Assembly (NCBI RefSeq): GCF_020905415.1
Contig: NZ_JAJJMP010000001.1
Span: 2,491,501-2,555,500 of the forward strand
Reading direction: 5' to 3'
Length of the DNA stretch: 64,000 bases
DNA from: Myroides oncorhynchi
GTDB lineage: Bacteria; Bacteroidota; Bacteroidia; Flavobacteriales; Flavobacteriaceae
Part shown: one piece after another, positions 19,369-28,558 of the stretch
How positions within the stretch are numbered: the stretch's first letter is position 1
How the letters are laid out: each line of letters opens with the position of its first letter
Program-made: the position numbers and the translations under genes
Notes under the pieces: model-generated
The model's input: the letters and a program-made list of their open reading frames with translations, nothing else
Database searches by the model: none
What the model was told of the DNA's origin: nothing

Positions 19369-20562
19369 CTATAACCCTAATTCTTTTTGTACTTCATTTA
19401 GTGCTTCAATTATGATAGCACATCCTTCTTTTATCTCTTCTTCTGATATTGTTAATGGAGGAGTTATTCTAATAGCTTTTCCTTCGAACAATAACCAGAA
19501 TAATATTAATCCTTTTTCTTGACATTTCATAATAACTCTATTTGTTATGTCAGCATTAGGAGTCATTGGAGCTATCATTAATCCACGACCTCTAATCTCT
19601 TCTATCAATGGGTGAACTAATAATTCTCTAAATAATCGCTCCTTGACAAGAGTTTGTTCCATGATATCTGTTTCTACTAGTTCTTTTAATGTTGCTAAAC
19701 TAGCTGCAGCGATAACTGGGTGTCCTCCAAATGTTGTAATATGTCCAAATTTAGGGTTGTCATAAAGTAAATCCATGTGTGCATCACTTGCCGTAAACGC
19801 TCCTACTGGCATTCCACCTCCCATTCCTTTACCCATAACAATAACGTCAGGGACTACATCATAGTTTTGAAAACCAAATAACTTACCCGTTCTTCCAAAA
19901 CCTGGTTGTATTTCATCTACAATCATTATCGCACCTACTTCAGTACATCTATCTCTAACTTTAGTTAGAAAACCATCAAAAGGCTCTACAAAACCTGCTC
20001 CACCTTGAATAGTCTCTAAGATGATGCCTGCAGTCTTATTAGTTATCTTTTGTATGTCTTCTACACAGTTAAAATGGATGAAATCTACATCAGGTAGTAA
20101 TGGTCTGAATGCGCGTTTTCTCTCTTCGAATCCCATCACACTCATTGATCCCATTGTATTACCATGGTAGGCATTAAAGCATGAAATTAGTTGACTTCTA
20201 CCTGTAACTCTTTTTGCTAATTTTAAAGCTCCTTCTGTAGCTTCTGTACCTGAGTTTACTAAGTATGTTTTATTAAGTGGTGCAGGGATATTCTCTGCTA
20301 ATATTCTGCAGAATTCTACAGCAGGATCCTGAATGTATTCTCCATAAACCATGACATGTGAATATTTGTCCAGTTGATCTTTTATTGCTTGATTAACCTT
20401 CGGGTGTTGATGTCCTAAAGTACAAGCTGATACACCTGCTACGAAGTCTAAGTATGCTTTGTTATTTATATCATATATATATGATCCCTTAGCGTACGCT
20501 ACTTGCATTGCTAGTGGATTAGGTGATGTCTGTGCTTGGTATTTATAAAAATCTTCTTTCAT
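19369..20562 (-). CDS. Class III PLP-dependent aminotransferase
   Basis: 397 residues. Fold type I subgroup II aminotransferase (acetylornithine/ornithine/4-aminobutyrate family). The PLP lysine is K245 in VIVMGKGMGGGMPVGAF. The PLP aspartate is in IMIVDEIQPGFGRTG (D216). NSGTEATEGALKLAKR and FNAYHGNTMGS are phosphate and ring contacts. The substrate is not decidable from sequence. No arginine-biosynthesis genes are adjacent, so argD should not be assumed. It sits 4 bases after the OstA-like gene and before a TPR gene, so it is expressed with envelope functions, a gene order for which I know no mechanism. Confidence 0.9.
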   Translation of the reverse strand: MKEDFYKYQAQTSPNPLAMQVAYAKGSYIYDINNKAYLDFVAGVSACTLGHQHPKVNQAIKDQLDKYSHVMVYGEYIQDPAVEFCRILAENIPAPLNKTYLVNSGTEATEGALKLAKRVTGRSQLISCFNAYHGNTMGSMSVMGFEERKRAFRPLLPDVDFIHFNCVEDIQKITNKTAGIILETIQGGAGFVEPFDGFLTKVRDRCTEVGAIMIVDEIQPGFGRTGKLFGFQNYDVVPDVIVMGKGMGGGMPVGAFTASDAHMDLLYDNPKFGHITTFGGHPVIAAASLATLKELVETDIMEQTLVKERLFRELLVHPLIEEIRGRGLMIAPMTPNADITNRVIMKCQEKGLILFWLLFEGKAIRITPPLTISEEEIKEGCAIIIEALNEVQKELGL

Positions 20563-20566
20563 TACA

Positions 20567-22249
20567 TTACTTTTTGTCTTGTTTAGACGTATTGTTCTGT
20601 TTTTGTTTTTTGTTTCCCTTTAATTGTTTTGACAAACCAGGAGTTCCTTTAATTGTTTCGGGTAAAACATCAATAGGTTTATTATAACCTTCTTTCTTTT
20701 CATCTCTCAATTGTTTTCCCTGTTTTTCTTTATCTATTTCCTCTACTGTAAAAATATCAGAGAGAGTATTAATTTTTTCTTCTATACGATAGGTAAATCC
20801 TCGCAATTCACGAACGTTTTTGGGAAGTAATTGATCTGGATATAATTCACTATCAGGTTTCACAAATTTTGTAGCACTACTAATTTTTCCTTCTTCAAAT
20901 TTAACATTAATGTGACTACAGATTCCTTTGTCAATACCAACCAATTCATTCCTATCATTATACATATAGTAAATGATTTCAGCATTTTTAACTAGATCTA
21001 GTTCATCTAATTTGTTTTCTTTGAATTTACCATAGAGATTTACTCCTTTCATTTGGTTAAACCCTGCTCCAACAGTATCTTTTTGGATGATGAAGGCCTC
21101 TTCTAATACTTTTAGGGAATCCATTTTTTGAGTAGCTACATTACTGATCAAGTGGATAAAACGTCCTGTAAGTTGACTATCTCCATTCCAAAGAACAGGT
21201 TTACCTATCATTTGTGTTAATCCTGCTTTTTCACTCCAATGTATTGAGTCAGCTTTACCACTCATACTATCTCGTAGAATACGAGCGTCATGGAATGCTC
21301 TTATTACACGTTCTTTATCTTTTCCAGTAAGTAGTATACGTGGCGCATGCATGTAGACAGAATCGCCTTCTTGTGATTTCATACTTACTAGTGCTTTTTT
21401 AGTTACAAATACTGAATCTTTAGCTTTGTACAATTCAGCATAATGCCCCGTGATTTTACTTTTATTGATTGTATCAGTGATTCTTACATTATTAGTAGCA
21501 GAAGCAAAGTCTTTGGCTTTGGAGTAGTAAATAGAATCACCTTCTATTTTTCTTTTATCATACCAGATGTAAGAGTTTTTAACCATTTTACCAAGGTCTT
21601 TTTTTACATCATAAAAACCATTTTCTGTATAGATATAATCTTCTTTGTTAGTAATAGTTGAAGGACCAAATACATAAGAATGTTGTGGAACTTCATAAAA
21701 ATCTAAGTGATTAGACTTAATTACTGTTCCTTTTTCAGACGTTACTTTTACAGCTGTGAAGAATTGAAATTTTTTCTCTGCTGTATAGTATCTTCCTTTT
21801 TGACTTTCTAGTACATTGCCTTTGTTGTGAATGGTAGCATGTGTATCATAAAAAACTAAGTTTTTAGAACGATCAAATTTTAGAGTATCTGTTTCAAGTG
21901 ATGAATCTGGAGAAGTCATAACGACATCTCCTTGTGCGTAAGCAAATCCATTAATACCATTGTATTCAGCGTATTTGCTATTTAGTGTAAGTGTATCTCC
22001 TTGGACTATTTGTACGTTACCAAATAGTTTAAGATAGTTTTCTTTCTCAAAAAAGTATGCTTTATTGCATGTCATTGTCATTCCATCATGCTCAGCTGAT
22101 ATATCACCTGTAAGAATTACTGCATCAGGCAATACTTCGTAATTGATATCGGAGTAATCTGCGTGATGTATAATGATTTTTTTTTTGTTTTGACTAAAAC
22201 CTAGTAGTGCGAATAATATAAAAAGTATATAATACGGTAATGTTCTCAA
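20567..22249 (-). CDS. OstA/LptA-like exported protein
   Basis: 560 residues. Signal peptide MRTLPYYILFILFALLGFSQ, then repeated beta-strand blocks of the OstA type: DAVILTGDISAEHDGMTMTC, YLKLFGNVQIVQGDTLTLNS, and AYAQGDVVMTSPDSSLETDT. This is the beta-jellyroll family of LptA and the LptD N-terminus, which carries lipopolysaccharide across the periplasm. The C-terminal 60 residues are Lys/Gln-rich and probably disordered (KQLKGNKKQKQNN). It leads a minus-strand operon with an aminotransferase and a TPR protein. A role in LPS transport is inferred from the fold. Confidence 0.88.
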   Translation of the reverse strand: MRTLPYYILFILFALLGFSQNKKKIIIHHADYSDINYEVLPDAVILTGDISAEHDGMTMTCNKAYFFEKENYLKLFGNVQIVQGDTLTLNSKYAEYNGINGFAYAQGDVVMTSPDSSLETDTLKFDRSKNLVFYDTHATIHNKGNVLESQKGRYYTAEKKFQFFTAVKVTSEKGTVIKSNHLDFYEVPQHSYVFGPSTITNKEDYIYTENGFYDVKKDLGKMVKNSYIWYDKRKIEGDSIYYSKAKDFASATNNVRITDTINKSKITGHYAELYKAKDSVFVTKKALVSMKSQEGDSVYMHAPRILLTGKDKERVIRAFHDARILRDSMSGKADSIHWSEKAGLTQMIGKPVLWNGDSQLTGRFIHLISNVATQKMDSLKVLEEAFIIQKDTVGAGFNQMKGVNLYGKFKENKLDELDLVKNAEIIYYMYNDRNELVGIDKGICSHINVKFEEGKISSATKFVKPDSELYPDQLLPKNVRELRGFTYRIEEKINTLSDIFTVEEIDKEKQGKQLRDEKKEGYNKPIDVLPETIKGTPGLSKQLKGNKKQKQNNTSKQDKK

Positions 22250-22265
22250 GACGCTATATTTTTTT

Positions 22266-22273
22266 CAAATTTA
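22266..22273 (-). promoter_or_regulatory. Possible -7 promoter box of the OstA-like operon
   Basis: Minus-strand TAAATTTG fits TAnnTTTG. A TTTG lies 15 bases upstream, somewhat short for the -33 element. It is 16 bases before the start codon, giving a very short leader. Confidence 0.4.
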
Positions 22274-22422
22274 AGTAAAAAATACGCACAAAGAATTTAG
22301 TTAAGAAGAATTTATAAACAATCGGTGTAGTAATGATGTATCTGAGAGATAAATAGTTGGGTATTCTACGCTTTTAGTAATAATATAAAGTAAGAAAGAG
22401 TTACTTCATTTGTGAAAGAAGC

Positions 22423-22453
22423 AAAAAAAAACACTTCCGAAGAAGTGTTTTTA
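22423..22453 (-). terminator. Terminator of the rel–fur–purA cluster
   Basis: ACACTTC / GAAGTGT stem extended by A/T pairs, with a T-run on the minus strand, directly after the purA stop at 22461. Confidence 0.88.
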
Positions 22454-22460
22454 GTATATA

Positions 22461-23732
22461 TTATTTTACGATAGTCTGTGTTCTATCAGGACCTACAGAA
22501 ACTATTTTTACAGGTACACCAACTTCATCTTCGATAAATTTGATATACTCTTTAAGTTCCTCAGGTAGTTGACTATATTCTGTCATACCTGTTAAGTCAG
22601 CTTTCCATCCTTTTTTCTCTACATAGATTGGCTCTACGTTTTCTGGTTCTATATTATAAGGTAGGTGAGTGATCTCTTGCCCTTTATATTGGTATTTAGT
22701 ACATATTTTTAATGTTTCAAATCCTGATAATACATCAGCTTTCATCATATAAAGTTCTGTTACTCCATTTACATCTACTGCATATTTAAGAGCAACTAAA
22801 TCTAACCAACCACAACGTCTAGCACGACCTGTAACAGATCCGAACTCACGACCTACGTTTGCCATAGTAGCACCGATTTCGTCACTTAATTCCGTAGGGA
22901 ATGGTCCACTACCTACACGTGTAGTGTATGCTTTAAATATACCGAATACATTTTTAACTTTATTAGGAGCGATACCTAATCCTGTACAAGCACCTGCTGC
23001 TGTAGTAGTAGATGATGTAACGAATGGATATGTTCCAAAATCAACGTCTAGCAATGACCCTTGAGCTCCTTCAGCTAATACTGATTTACCCTCTCTTAAG
23101 GCAGTATGGATATAGTTTTCACTATCAATGAACGTCAGTTTCTTTAATTGTTCAACTGCTGTGAAGAATTCTTCTTCTAGTTCAGCTAAGTTGTACTGTA
23201 ATTCTACATCGTGAAACTTAATCATTGCCTCGTGCTTATCAGCTAAAGTGCGGTAACGCTCTTTAAAATCTGCAAGTTCGATATCTCCAACTCTTAAACC
23301 ATTTCTACCTGTTTTGTCCATATACGTTGGGCCAATACCTTTAAGTGTAGATCCGATTTTCGCTTTTCCTTTTGCAGCTTCTGAAGCAGCATCTAGTAAG
23401 CGGTGAGTAGGTAAGATTAAGTGAGCTTTTCTAGAAATTAATAATCTCGTATAAATGTCGATATTGAACTTCTCTAATCCCTCAAGCTCTTTGATGAAAA
23501 CCACAGGGTCAATAACTACACCGTTACCGATGATGTTAATAGAATTTTGATGGAATATCCCAGATGGAATAGTGCGCAATACGTGTTTAATTCCGTCAAA
23601 TTCTAAAGTGTGTCCTGCGTTTGGTCCTCCTTGAAAACGAGCAATGATGTCATATTTAGAAGTTAGTACATCTACGATTTTACCTTTTCCTTCATCGCCC
23701 CATTGCAAGCCTAGTAGTAAGTCTACTGTCAT
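22461..23732 (-). CDS. purA: Adenylosuccinate synthetase
   Basis: GTP-dependent ligation of IMP and aspartate, the first committed step to AMP. The P-loop-like GDEGKGK is at 12–18 with catalytic D13, and GPNAGHT contains catalytic H41. KIGSTLKGIGPTYMDKTGRN, QGSLLDVDFGTYPFVTSS and RRCGWLDLVALKYA are strong family blocks. 423 residues, full length. It is the last gene of the minus-strand set rel–fur–purA; fur ends 27 bases upstream. Placing an AMP-synthesis enzyme with a (p)ppGpp synthetase fits the known sensitivity of purine enzymes to ppGpp. Confidence 0.97.
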   Translation of the reverse strand: MTVDLLLGLQWGDEGKGKIVDVLTSKYDIIARFQGGPNAGHTLEFDGIKHVLRTIPSGIFHQNSINIIGNGVVIDPVVFIKELEGLEKFNIDIYTRLLISRKAHLILPTHRLLDAASEAAKGKAKIGSTLKGIGPTYMDKTGRNGLRVGDIELADFKERYRTLADKHEAMIKFHDVELQYNLAELEEEFFTAVEQLKKLTFIDSENYIHTALREGKSVLAEGAQGSLLDVDFGTYPFVTSSTTTAAGACTGLGIAPNKVKNVFGIFKAYTTRVGSGPFPTELSDEIGATMANVGREFGSVTGRARRCGWLDLVALKYAVDVNGVTELYMMKADVLSGFETLKICTKYQYKGQEITHLPYNIEPENVEPIYVEKKGWKADLTGMTEYSQLPEELKEYIKFIEDEVGVPVKIVSVGPDRTQTIVK

Positions 23733-23759
23733 TGTTTGTGTTGTTAAAAAGTTTGAAAT

Positions 23760-24230
23760 TTAGTTGTTGTTTTCCACAGTTTCTTCAGCTTCAGTATTTT
23801 TTCTACTTCCATAGAAATAAAGTGAGTGATTGTGAATATCTATATTAAAGATTTCTTCAATTGTCTTTTTAATTGTTTGTATGCGTGGATCACAAAATTC
23901 TATAACCTCTCCAGTGTCAGTTAAGATAATGTGGTCATGTTGCTTATCGAAATAAGACTTCTCATAATGTGCTTGGTTTTGTCCAAATTGATGTCTTCTT
24001 ACCAATCCACATTCTAAAAGAATTTCAATAGTGTTATATAAAGTAGCTCTACTAACTCTATAGTTCTTGTTCTTCATCTTAATGTAAAGAGACTCAATGT
24101 CAAAGTGCTCTTCACTATCATATATTTCTTGAAGAATAGCATATCTTTCAGGTGTTTTACGATGTCCTCTTTCTTCTAGAAACTTCGTGAAAACATTTTT
24201 AACGATTTCTTGATTTTTTTCACTTCCCAT
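23760..24230 (-). CDS. fur: Fur-family transcriptional regulator
   Basis: 156 residues. Winged-helix domain with [25 protein letters not shown] and the recognition helix [19 protein letters not shown]. The regulatory metal region has [26 protein letters not shown]. The usual structural CxxC pair of E. coli Fur (normally in HxHLxCxxCGxVxEF) is replaced by LTDT, so the Cys4 zinc site is absent. Only two cysteines remain, neither in a pair. It could therefore be Fur or PerR in function; the broad iron role is inferred. Located between rel and purA. Confidence 0.9.
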   Translation of the reverse strand: MGSEKNQEIVKNVFTKFLEERGHRKTPERYAILQEIYDSEEHFDIESLYIKMKNKNYRVSRATLYNTIEILLECGLVRRHQFGQNQAHYEKSYFDKQHDHIILTDTGEVIEFCDPRIQTIKKTIEEIFNIDIHNHSLYFYGSRKNTEAEETVENNN

Positions 24231-24327
24231 ATTAAAAAATATCTTAGTTGCAAATATAGAGTTATTTTCATTCGTATCGAAACTTTTAAAATAAGCTTAG
24301 TCTATATCGCGATAAATTATCATTATT

Positions 24328-26544
24328 TTATGATGGATTGACTCTTGTTACTTTTTCAATTCCTTCTATTTTCTTAAGGTTACTCATCATCTTTTTCAAT
24401 ACATCATTGTTGGGTACGATGACTGTTATTGATCCTTTAAAGATACCTGCATTTTCACTTAAAGATATGCTGCGTATATTTATTACTTTACTTTCAATAA
24501 TAATTCGCGTTATATCACCAGTTAATCCTGCTGAGTCCATTCCTGTGATGTTTATTGTTGCCTCGAAGTTCATTGCTTCTTTAGAATCTACCCAGAATGC
24601 TTGGATGATTCGATAAGCATAATTAGAACGCATACTTATAGCATTAGGACAGTCTGTTTTGTGTACTTTAATTCCTTCATTGATGGTTACAAATCCAAAA
24701 GCATCATCGCCCGGTATAGGGTTACAACAGGTTGCTAGTTTATAATCTAGCTTTTCTTTTTCTTTTCCAAAGACAAGTAAGTCTCCAGCCTTACTTGTGG
24801 TATTATCTGTTACTGCTGGTATTGATGGAGCTCTCTTAATTGTCTTTTTAAAGAAGTTAAACAGCGTATTATTTCTATTAGCTGCATATTCCTTTAATTG
24901 TACGTTATCGATTGCTCCTGCGCCAATGCGATAAAATAGGTCTTGACTCGTTTTTAGTTTAAAATAAGCAACCATTTCGTTGACTACTTTTTCATCTAAA
25001 TTAATCTTTAAGTGCTTCAGTTTTCGAATCAACTGCTCTTTACCGTCTTCTGCAATACGTTTGGTATCTTCGTTTAACGCATTTTTGATTTTGTTTTTAG
25101 CTCTAGTAGTCGTAACATACTCTAACCAGCTCACACTAGGTTTTTTATTCTCAGAGGTGATAACTTCTACTTGATCTCCACTGGCTAATATATGATTTAG
25201 AGGAACTAATCTGCCATTGACACGAGTACCTCTTGTGCGTAGACCTACCTCAGAGTGTATAGAGAAGGCGAAGTCTAATGCAGTAGCTCCTTTAGGTAGT
25301 GATTTAATCTCTCCTTTAGGTGTGAATATATAGATCTCTTTAGCATATAGACTCAGTTTAAAGTCTTCTACGAAGTCTACTGCATCACTTTCTGCATTTT
25401 CTAGTGCTTCTTTTAACTGGTTAAGCCATTTATCTAAACTGTTTTCTTCAGTTACTCCTTGTTTGTATTTATAATGAGCAGCATATCCTTTTTCTGCTAT
25501 CTCATCCATTCGCTCACTTCGTATTTGTATTTCGATCCAGCGGCCTTTAGGTCCCATTACAGTAATATGTAAAGCTTCATAACCTGTAGTTTTAGGGGCA
25601 GAAATCCAATCTCGAAGTCTGTTAGGACTAGGACGGAAGTGATCCGTTACAATTGAATAAATTTTCCATGCAATAAACTTTTCATCATGTTGAGTAGATT
25701 TATAGATAATTCGCAAAGCAAATTTATCATAGACTTCATCAAAAGTTACGTTTTGCGCTTTCATCTTACGACGAATAGAGTAGATAGACTTTGGTCTACC
25801 TTTCATAGAGTATTCTACTTGCTCTTCATCAAGAGATTTTTTTAATATATTACTAACGGATTGTATGTACTGATCTTGCTCTTCTTTACTTTCTTTCATT
25901 CGATTTAGAATGTCTTGGTAAATGCGAGGTTCAGTATATTTAAGACCTAAATCTTCTAGTTTAGTTTTGATATTAAATAATCCTAAACGGTGTGCTAACG
26001 GAGCATAGATATATAAAGTTTCAGAGGCTATCTTCGCCTGTTTATAATCTACCATACTTTCCATCGTCTGCATATTATGTAGACGGTCAGCTATCTTAAT
26101 CAAGATTACACGGACATCATCGTTTAATGTTAATAACATTTTGCGATAATTCTCTGCCTGCATTGAGATATGTGGGTCAGGCTCTAACATAGCCATCTTC
26201 GTTAATCCCTCTACAATTTTGGCTATCTTCGGGTTAAACCATTCTTCGATTTGCTCTACTGTAATATCAGTGTCTTCTACCACGTCATGCATCAATGCGG
26301 CTGCAATAGAGGTAGCTCCTAATCCAATCTCTGATGCTACAATTTTGGCAACAGCGATAGGGTGGAAAATATAGGCTTCTCCAGATTTTCTTCTTTGATC
26401 TTTATGTGCATCTACAGCTACGTCAAATGCTTTGCGGATTAATTTTTTATCTTCTTCAGATAAAGTTTGGTAACTAATCTTTAAAAGCTCTTTATACTCT
26501 TTGGCGATTGCTTTGTTTTCTAATTCTATTTCTTCCTCTGTCAT
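24328..26544 (-). CDS. rel: Bifunctional (p)ppGpp synthetase/hydrolase (Rel/SpoT)
   Basis: 738 residues in the long-RSH order. The hydrolase HD domain has H61 in FHPIAVA, H86-D87 in ALMHDVVEDTD and ADRLHNM, so hydrolysis looks intact. The synthetase domain has KGRPKSIYSIRRKM and YEALHITVMGPKGRWIEIQIR. Then come a TGS domain (about 405–465, YIFTPKGEIKSLPKGATALD), a zinc-finger-like region (ATCCNPIPGDDAFGFV, about 600–640) and a C-terminal ACT domain (about 665–735). It makes and degrades the stringent-response alarmone at the ribosome. It leads the rel–fur–purA cluster, with gaps of 97 and 27 bases between genes. Confidence 0.96.
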   Translation of the reverse strand: MTEEEIELENKAIAKEYKELLKISYQTLSEEDKKLIRKAFDVAVDAHKDQRRKSGEAYIFHPIAVAKIVASEIGLGATSIAAALMHDVVEDTDITVEQIEEWFNPKIAKIVEGLTKMAMLEPDPHISMQAENYRKMLLTLNDDVRVILIKIADRLHNMQTMESMVDYKQAKIASETLYIYAPLAHRLGLFNIKTKLEDLGLKYTEPRIYQDILNRMKESKEEQDQYIQSVSNILKKSLDEEQVEYSMKGRPKSIYSIRRKMKAQNVTFDEVYDKFALRIIYKSTQHDEKFIAWKIYSIVTDHFRPSPNRLRDWISAPKTTGYEALHITVMGPKGRWIEIQIRSERMDEIAEKGYAAHYKYKQGVTEENSLDKWLNQLKEALENAESDAVDFVEDFKLSLYAKEIYIFTPKGEIKSLPKGATALDFAFSIHSEVGLRTRGTRVNGRLVPLNHILASGDQVEVITSENKKPSVSWLEYVTTTRAKNKIKNALNEDTKRIAEDGKEQLIRKLKHLKINLDEKVVNEMVAYFKLKTSQDLFYRIGAGAIDNVQLKEYAANRNNTLFNFFKKTIKRAPSIPAVTDNTTSKAGDLLVFGKEKEKLDYKLATCCNPIPGDDAFGFVTINEGIKVHKTDCPNAISMRSNYAYRIIQAFWVDSKEAMNFEATINITGMDSAGLTGDITRIIIESKVINIRSISLSENAGIFKGSITVIVPNNDVLKKMMSNLKKIEGIEKVTRVNPS

Positions 26545-27414
26545 ATATAATTCGCAACTTTTTATATCTAAAATACTGTTGTTTAAATATAAGGAAAATT
26601 AAGTTATACTCAGTCTATCATTTGTTAAAAAAATGATGAATTATGATTCGATAAACGAAGTTATACTGTGTTTAATTTCAATTCTTTATAATAAATCTAT
26701 AGAGTTAGTGAAATAGAAGTAACAAAACAAACCGTTAGATAAGTAATAAAATGTGTATAGATAGGTAGGATAACAGAAGAGATAAAGTGTCTGTTTTCTC
26801 ATTTAGAAAAATGAAGTGATAGAATTTATGTCTTATAAGTCTGACTTCAATTAATCTAAAGAATATGTAATTTCAAATTTATTGTTTAATAGAAGAAGAA
26901 TAAAGGAAGTATACTAGGACAATAGTTGGGTAAAACTGCTGTTTACCCAACTATTGTCCTTAAACTGTCCTTGGAGTTAATACCAAGCCTTTAAATTATT
27001 GGGTTTAAAGAGGGTTTAAGGAATAGGGAGTAATTAATGTTTTGTTTTTATATTGTTGTTTATCAATTGTTTATTTGAAAATGGTTTAAATAAAAATGTA
27101 TAAAAAAAGCATATTAAAACTTTCTAAAGCATATTTAGAGAGGAGAATAGAATAAAAAGTAACTTATGAACTGATAAAATTTTAATTTTTGGCAAGAAAG
27201 ACAGTAGTTAACAAAAAATGTAATTTGAAATTTACTGATTTTAATTAGTTTTTCTAATAGGATATTCTTTAATGGGATGTAGGATAAGGTTGTAAAGAGA
27301 TGTTGTTAAGGAGTAATAATTTTGTTATAAGTATGGTTTGTTGTTAATTTTTTATATTTGTATAGGATAAATTTGTGTTTATTTAAATGTTTGATGGTAA
27401 TTTAAAATATAGAT
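26545..27414. other. Gene-poor intergenic region with a long hairpin
   Basis: No open frame with coding character was seen. The only clear structure is the 19-bp perfect hairpin at 26916–26960 and the neighbouring tandem motif. Two TAnnTTTG boxes near its end (TATATTTG 27353–27360 and TAAATTTG 27368–27375) could start the interrupted gene that follows. Confidence 0.55.
26916..26960. repeat. Perfect 19-bp inverted repeat
   Basis: AGGACAATAGTTGGGTAAA (26916–26934) and its exact complement TTTACCCAACTATTGTCCT (26942–26960) are separated by a 7-base loop. The right arm is followed by TAAACTGTCCTT, so on the minus strand AGGACAGTT precedes AGGACAATAGTTG, the same order as at 7766–7789. No T-run follows on either strand, so it is not an ordinary terminator. 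Confidence 0.75.
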
Positions 27415-27855
27415 ATGGGATTATTTGATTTGTTTAAGAAAAAGAGGGACTTTGAAAGTAGTAATGATTCTAATCAGCGTGAAGAACAGTTTTCAGAGGA
27501 AATGGCAGATAAAGCTGCACTTTTTGTATAAAAATTTAGTGATGATTTTGAAAGGTTAGATTTTAGTATTGATAGCCTAAAAGTCGTGGATAGAATTTTA
27601 GAAGGAGTAGCTGTTTATTTTGATAAGATGGAAGAGGAAGGTCAAAAGGGACTTACTGAAGCTATCGGGGCTTATGTATTCGAAGTAGCGAAGCGAAATT
27701 TCGGTGGTAGATATTACTGGTATGATGATTTAAATCAACCAATATTTGTAACTGGTCAACCAAAGTTCGAAGCTTCTTTATTGGCTTTTGAAAAAGTAAA
27801 AGGAAGAATTAAGAATGGTTATGAGGATAATATTCCTTTTTTCTTTGAAGGATAA
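27415..27855 (+). pseudogene. Small gene interrupted by one in-frame TAA
   Basis: From ATG 27415 the frame reads MGLFDLFKKKRDFESSN and continues to ADKAALFV, then TAA at 27529–27531 (codon 39). It then goes on without a break for 107 more sense codons (KFSDDFERLDFSIDSLKVVD ... YEDNIPFFFEG) to a stop at 27853–27855. A single CAA-to-TAA change would explain it. The MGLFDLFKKK start is common in small cytoplasmic Bacteroidota proteins. The family is unrecognised. Reinitiation at an internal codon giving the 89-residue C-terminal part, or a sequencing error, are alternatives. Confidence 0.62.
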
Positions 27856-27987
27856 GTGGAGTTGGTAATAGCTAAAAAATCGGGAATAGTAGTGTAGTTA
27901 TGAAATGTAGTATAATGAGTAACAGAAACAAGAAAAGTAATGGGATCTGTAATCCTATCGCATATTCTTGTTTATTCATAGTTATTC

Positions 27988-28470
27988 CTATTTGTTATCC
28001 AAGCGCATACGCATAGATTGATTAAACGCCGTAAAACCTTCTATCTCATATAATGCAATAGCTCTGGTATTCTCAGTTAAAACACTTAGTTCGAAGTATT
28101 CTACCTTATTTTGAACTCCCCATTCTTTGATACTTTGTATTAGTTTTTTTCCATAACCTTTTCCCTGATTATCTGGACTAACAATTAAATCCATTAGGTA
28201 GATACATCGCTGCTGTATGAAACAATTGTATAGCGGAGCGCTCTGTAACTGAGCAATAGCAAAACCTTGAACTTCTTTATTGTCTTCTGCTATAAAAATA
28301 GTAAAATCATTTTCTCCTTTAATAACGCTTTTTATAAATGTAGTATCTTGAGTGGCAGACTTCATATAGTTTGGCTCTAATTCGACCATCCTATCAAAAA
28401 GAATTTTGTATAAGTTATGTATTGAAAGAAGATCTTCTATAGTTGCTTTTCTAATCATATTAATGGTCAA
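27988..28470 (-). CDS. GNAT-family N-acetyltransferase
   Basis: 160 residues. The acetyl-CoA pyrophosphate loop is Q102-G-K-G-Y-G in VSPDNQGKGYGKKLI, followed by LSVLTENTRAIALYEIEGF, the usual motif B. The substrate is unknown. The start may be at codon 5 (MIRKATIEDLLSI), which aligns better with the family. It is clearly related to the GNAT at 36529–36993: same length, same FIQ(Q/H)R segment and same C-terminal MRM/MRY ending. The two are probably paralogs. Confidence 0.88.
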   Translation of the reverse strand: MTINMIRKATIEDLLSIHNLYKILFDRMVELEPNYMKSATQDTTFIKSVIKGENDFTIFIAEDNKEVQGFAIAQLQSAPLYNCFIQQRCIYLMDLIVSPDNQGKGYGKKLIQSIKEWGVQNKVEYFELSVLTENTRAIALYEIEGFTAFNQSMRMRLDNK

Positions 28471-28558
28471 TTTATAGGCTAAAATAAGAGTTTAACATTA
28501 GATTGGCTAATGTATATGGAAGTTTTATATAAGGGGGGAGTGGTTATAACAGTATAAG

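Noticed and set aside
19369..20562. Aminotransferase as argD (acetylornithine aminotransferase)
   Set aside because: The family is shared by several specificities, no arginine genes are adjacent, and the neighbours are OstA-like and TPR genes, so only the class is stated.
26916..26960. Long hairpin considered as a rho-independent terminator
   Set aside because: No T-run follows on either strand and the nearest gene ends are hundreds of bases away.
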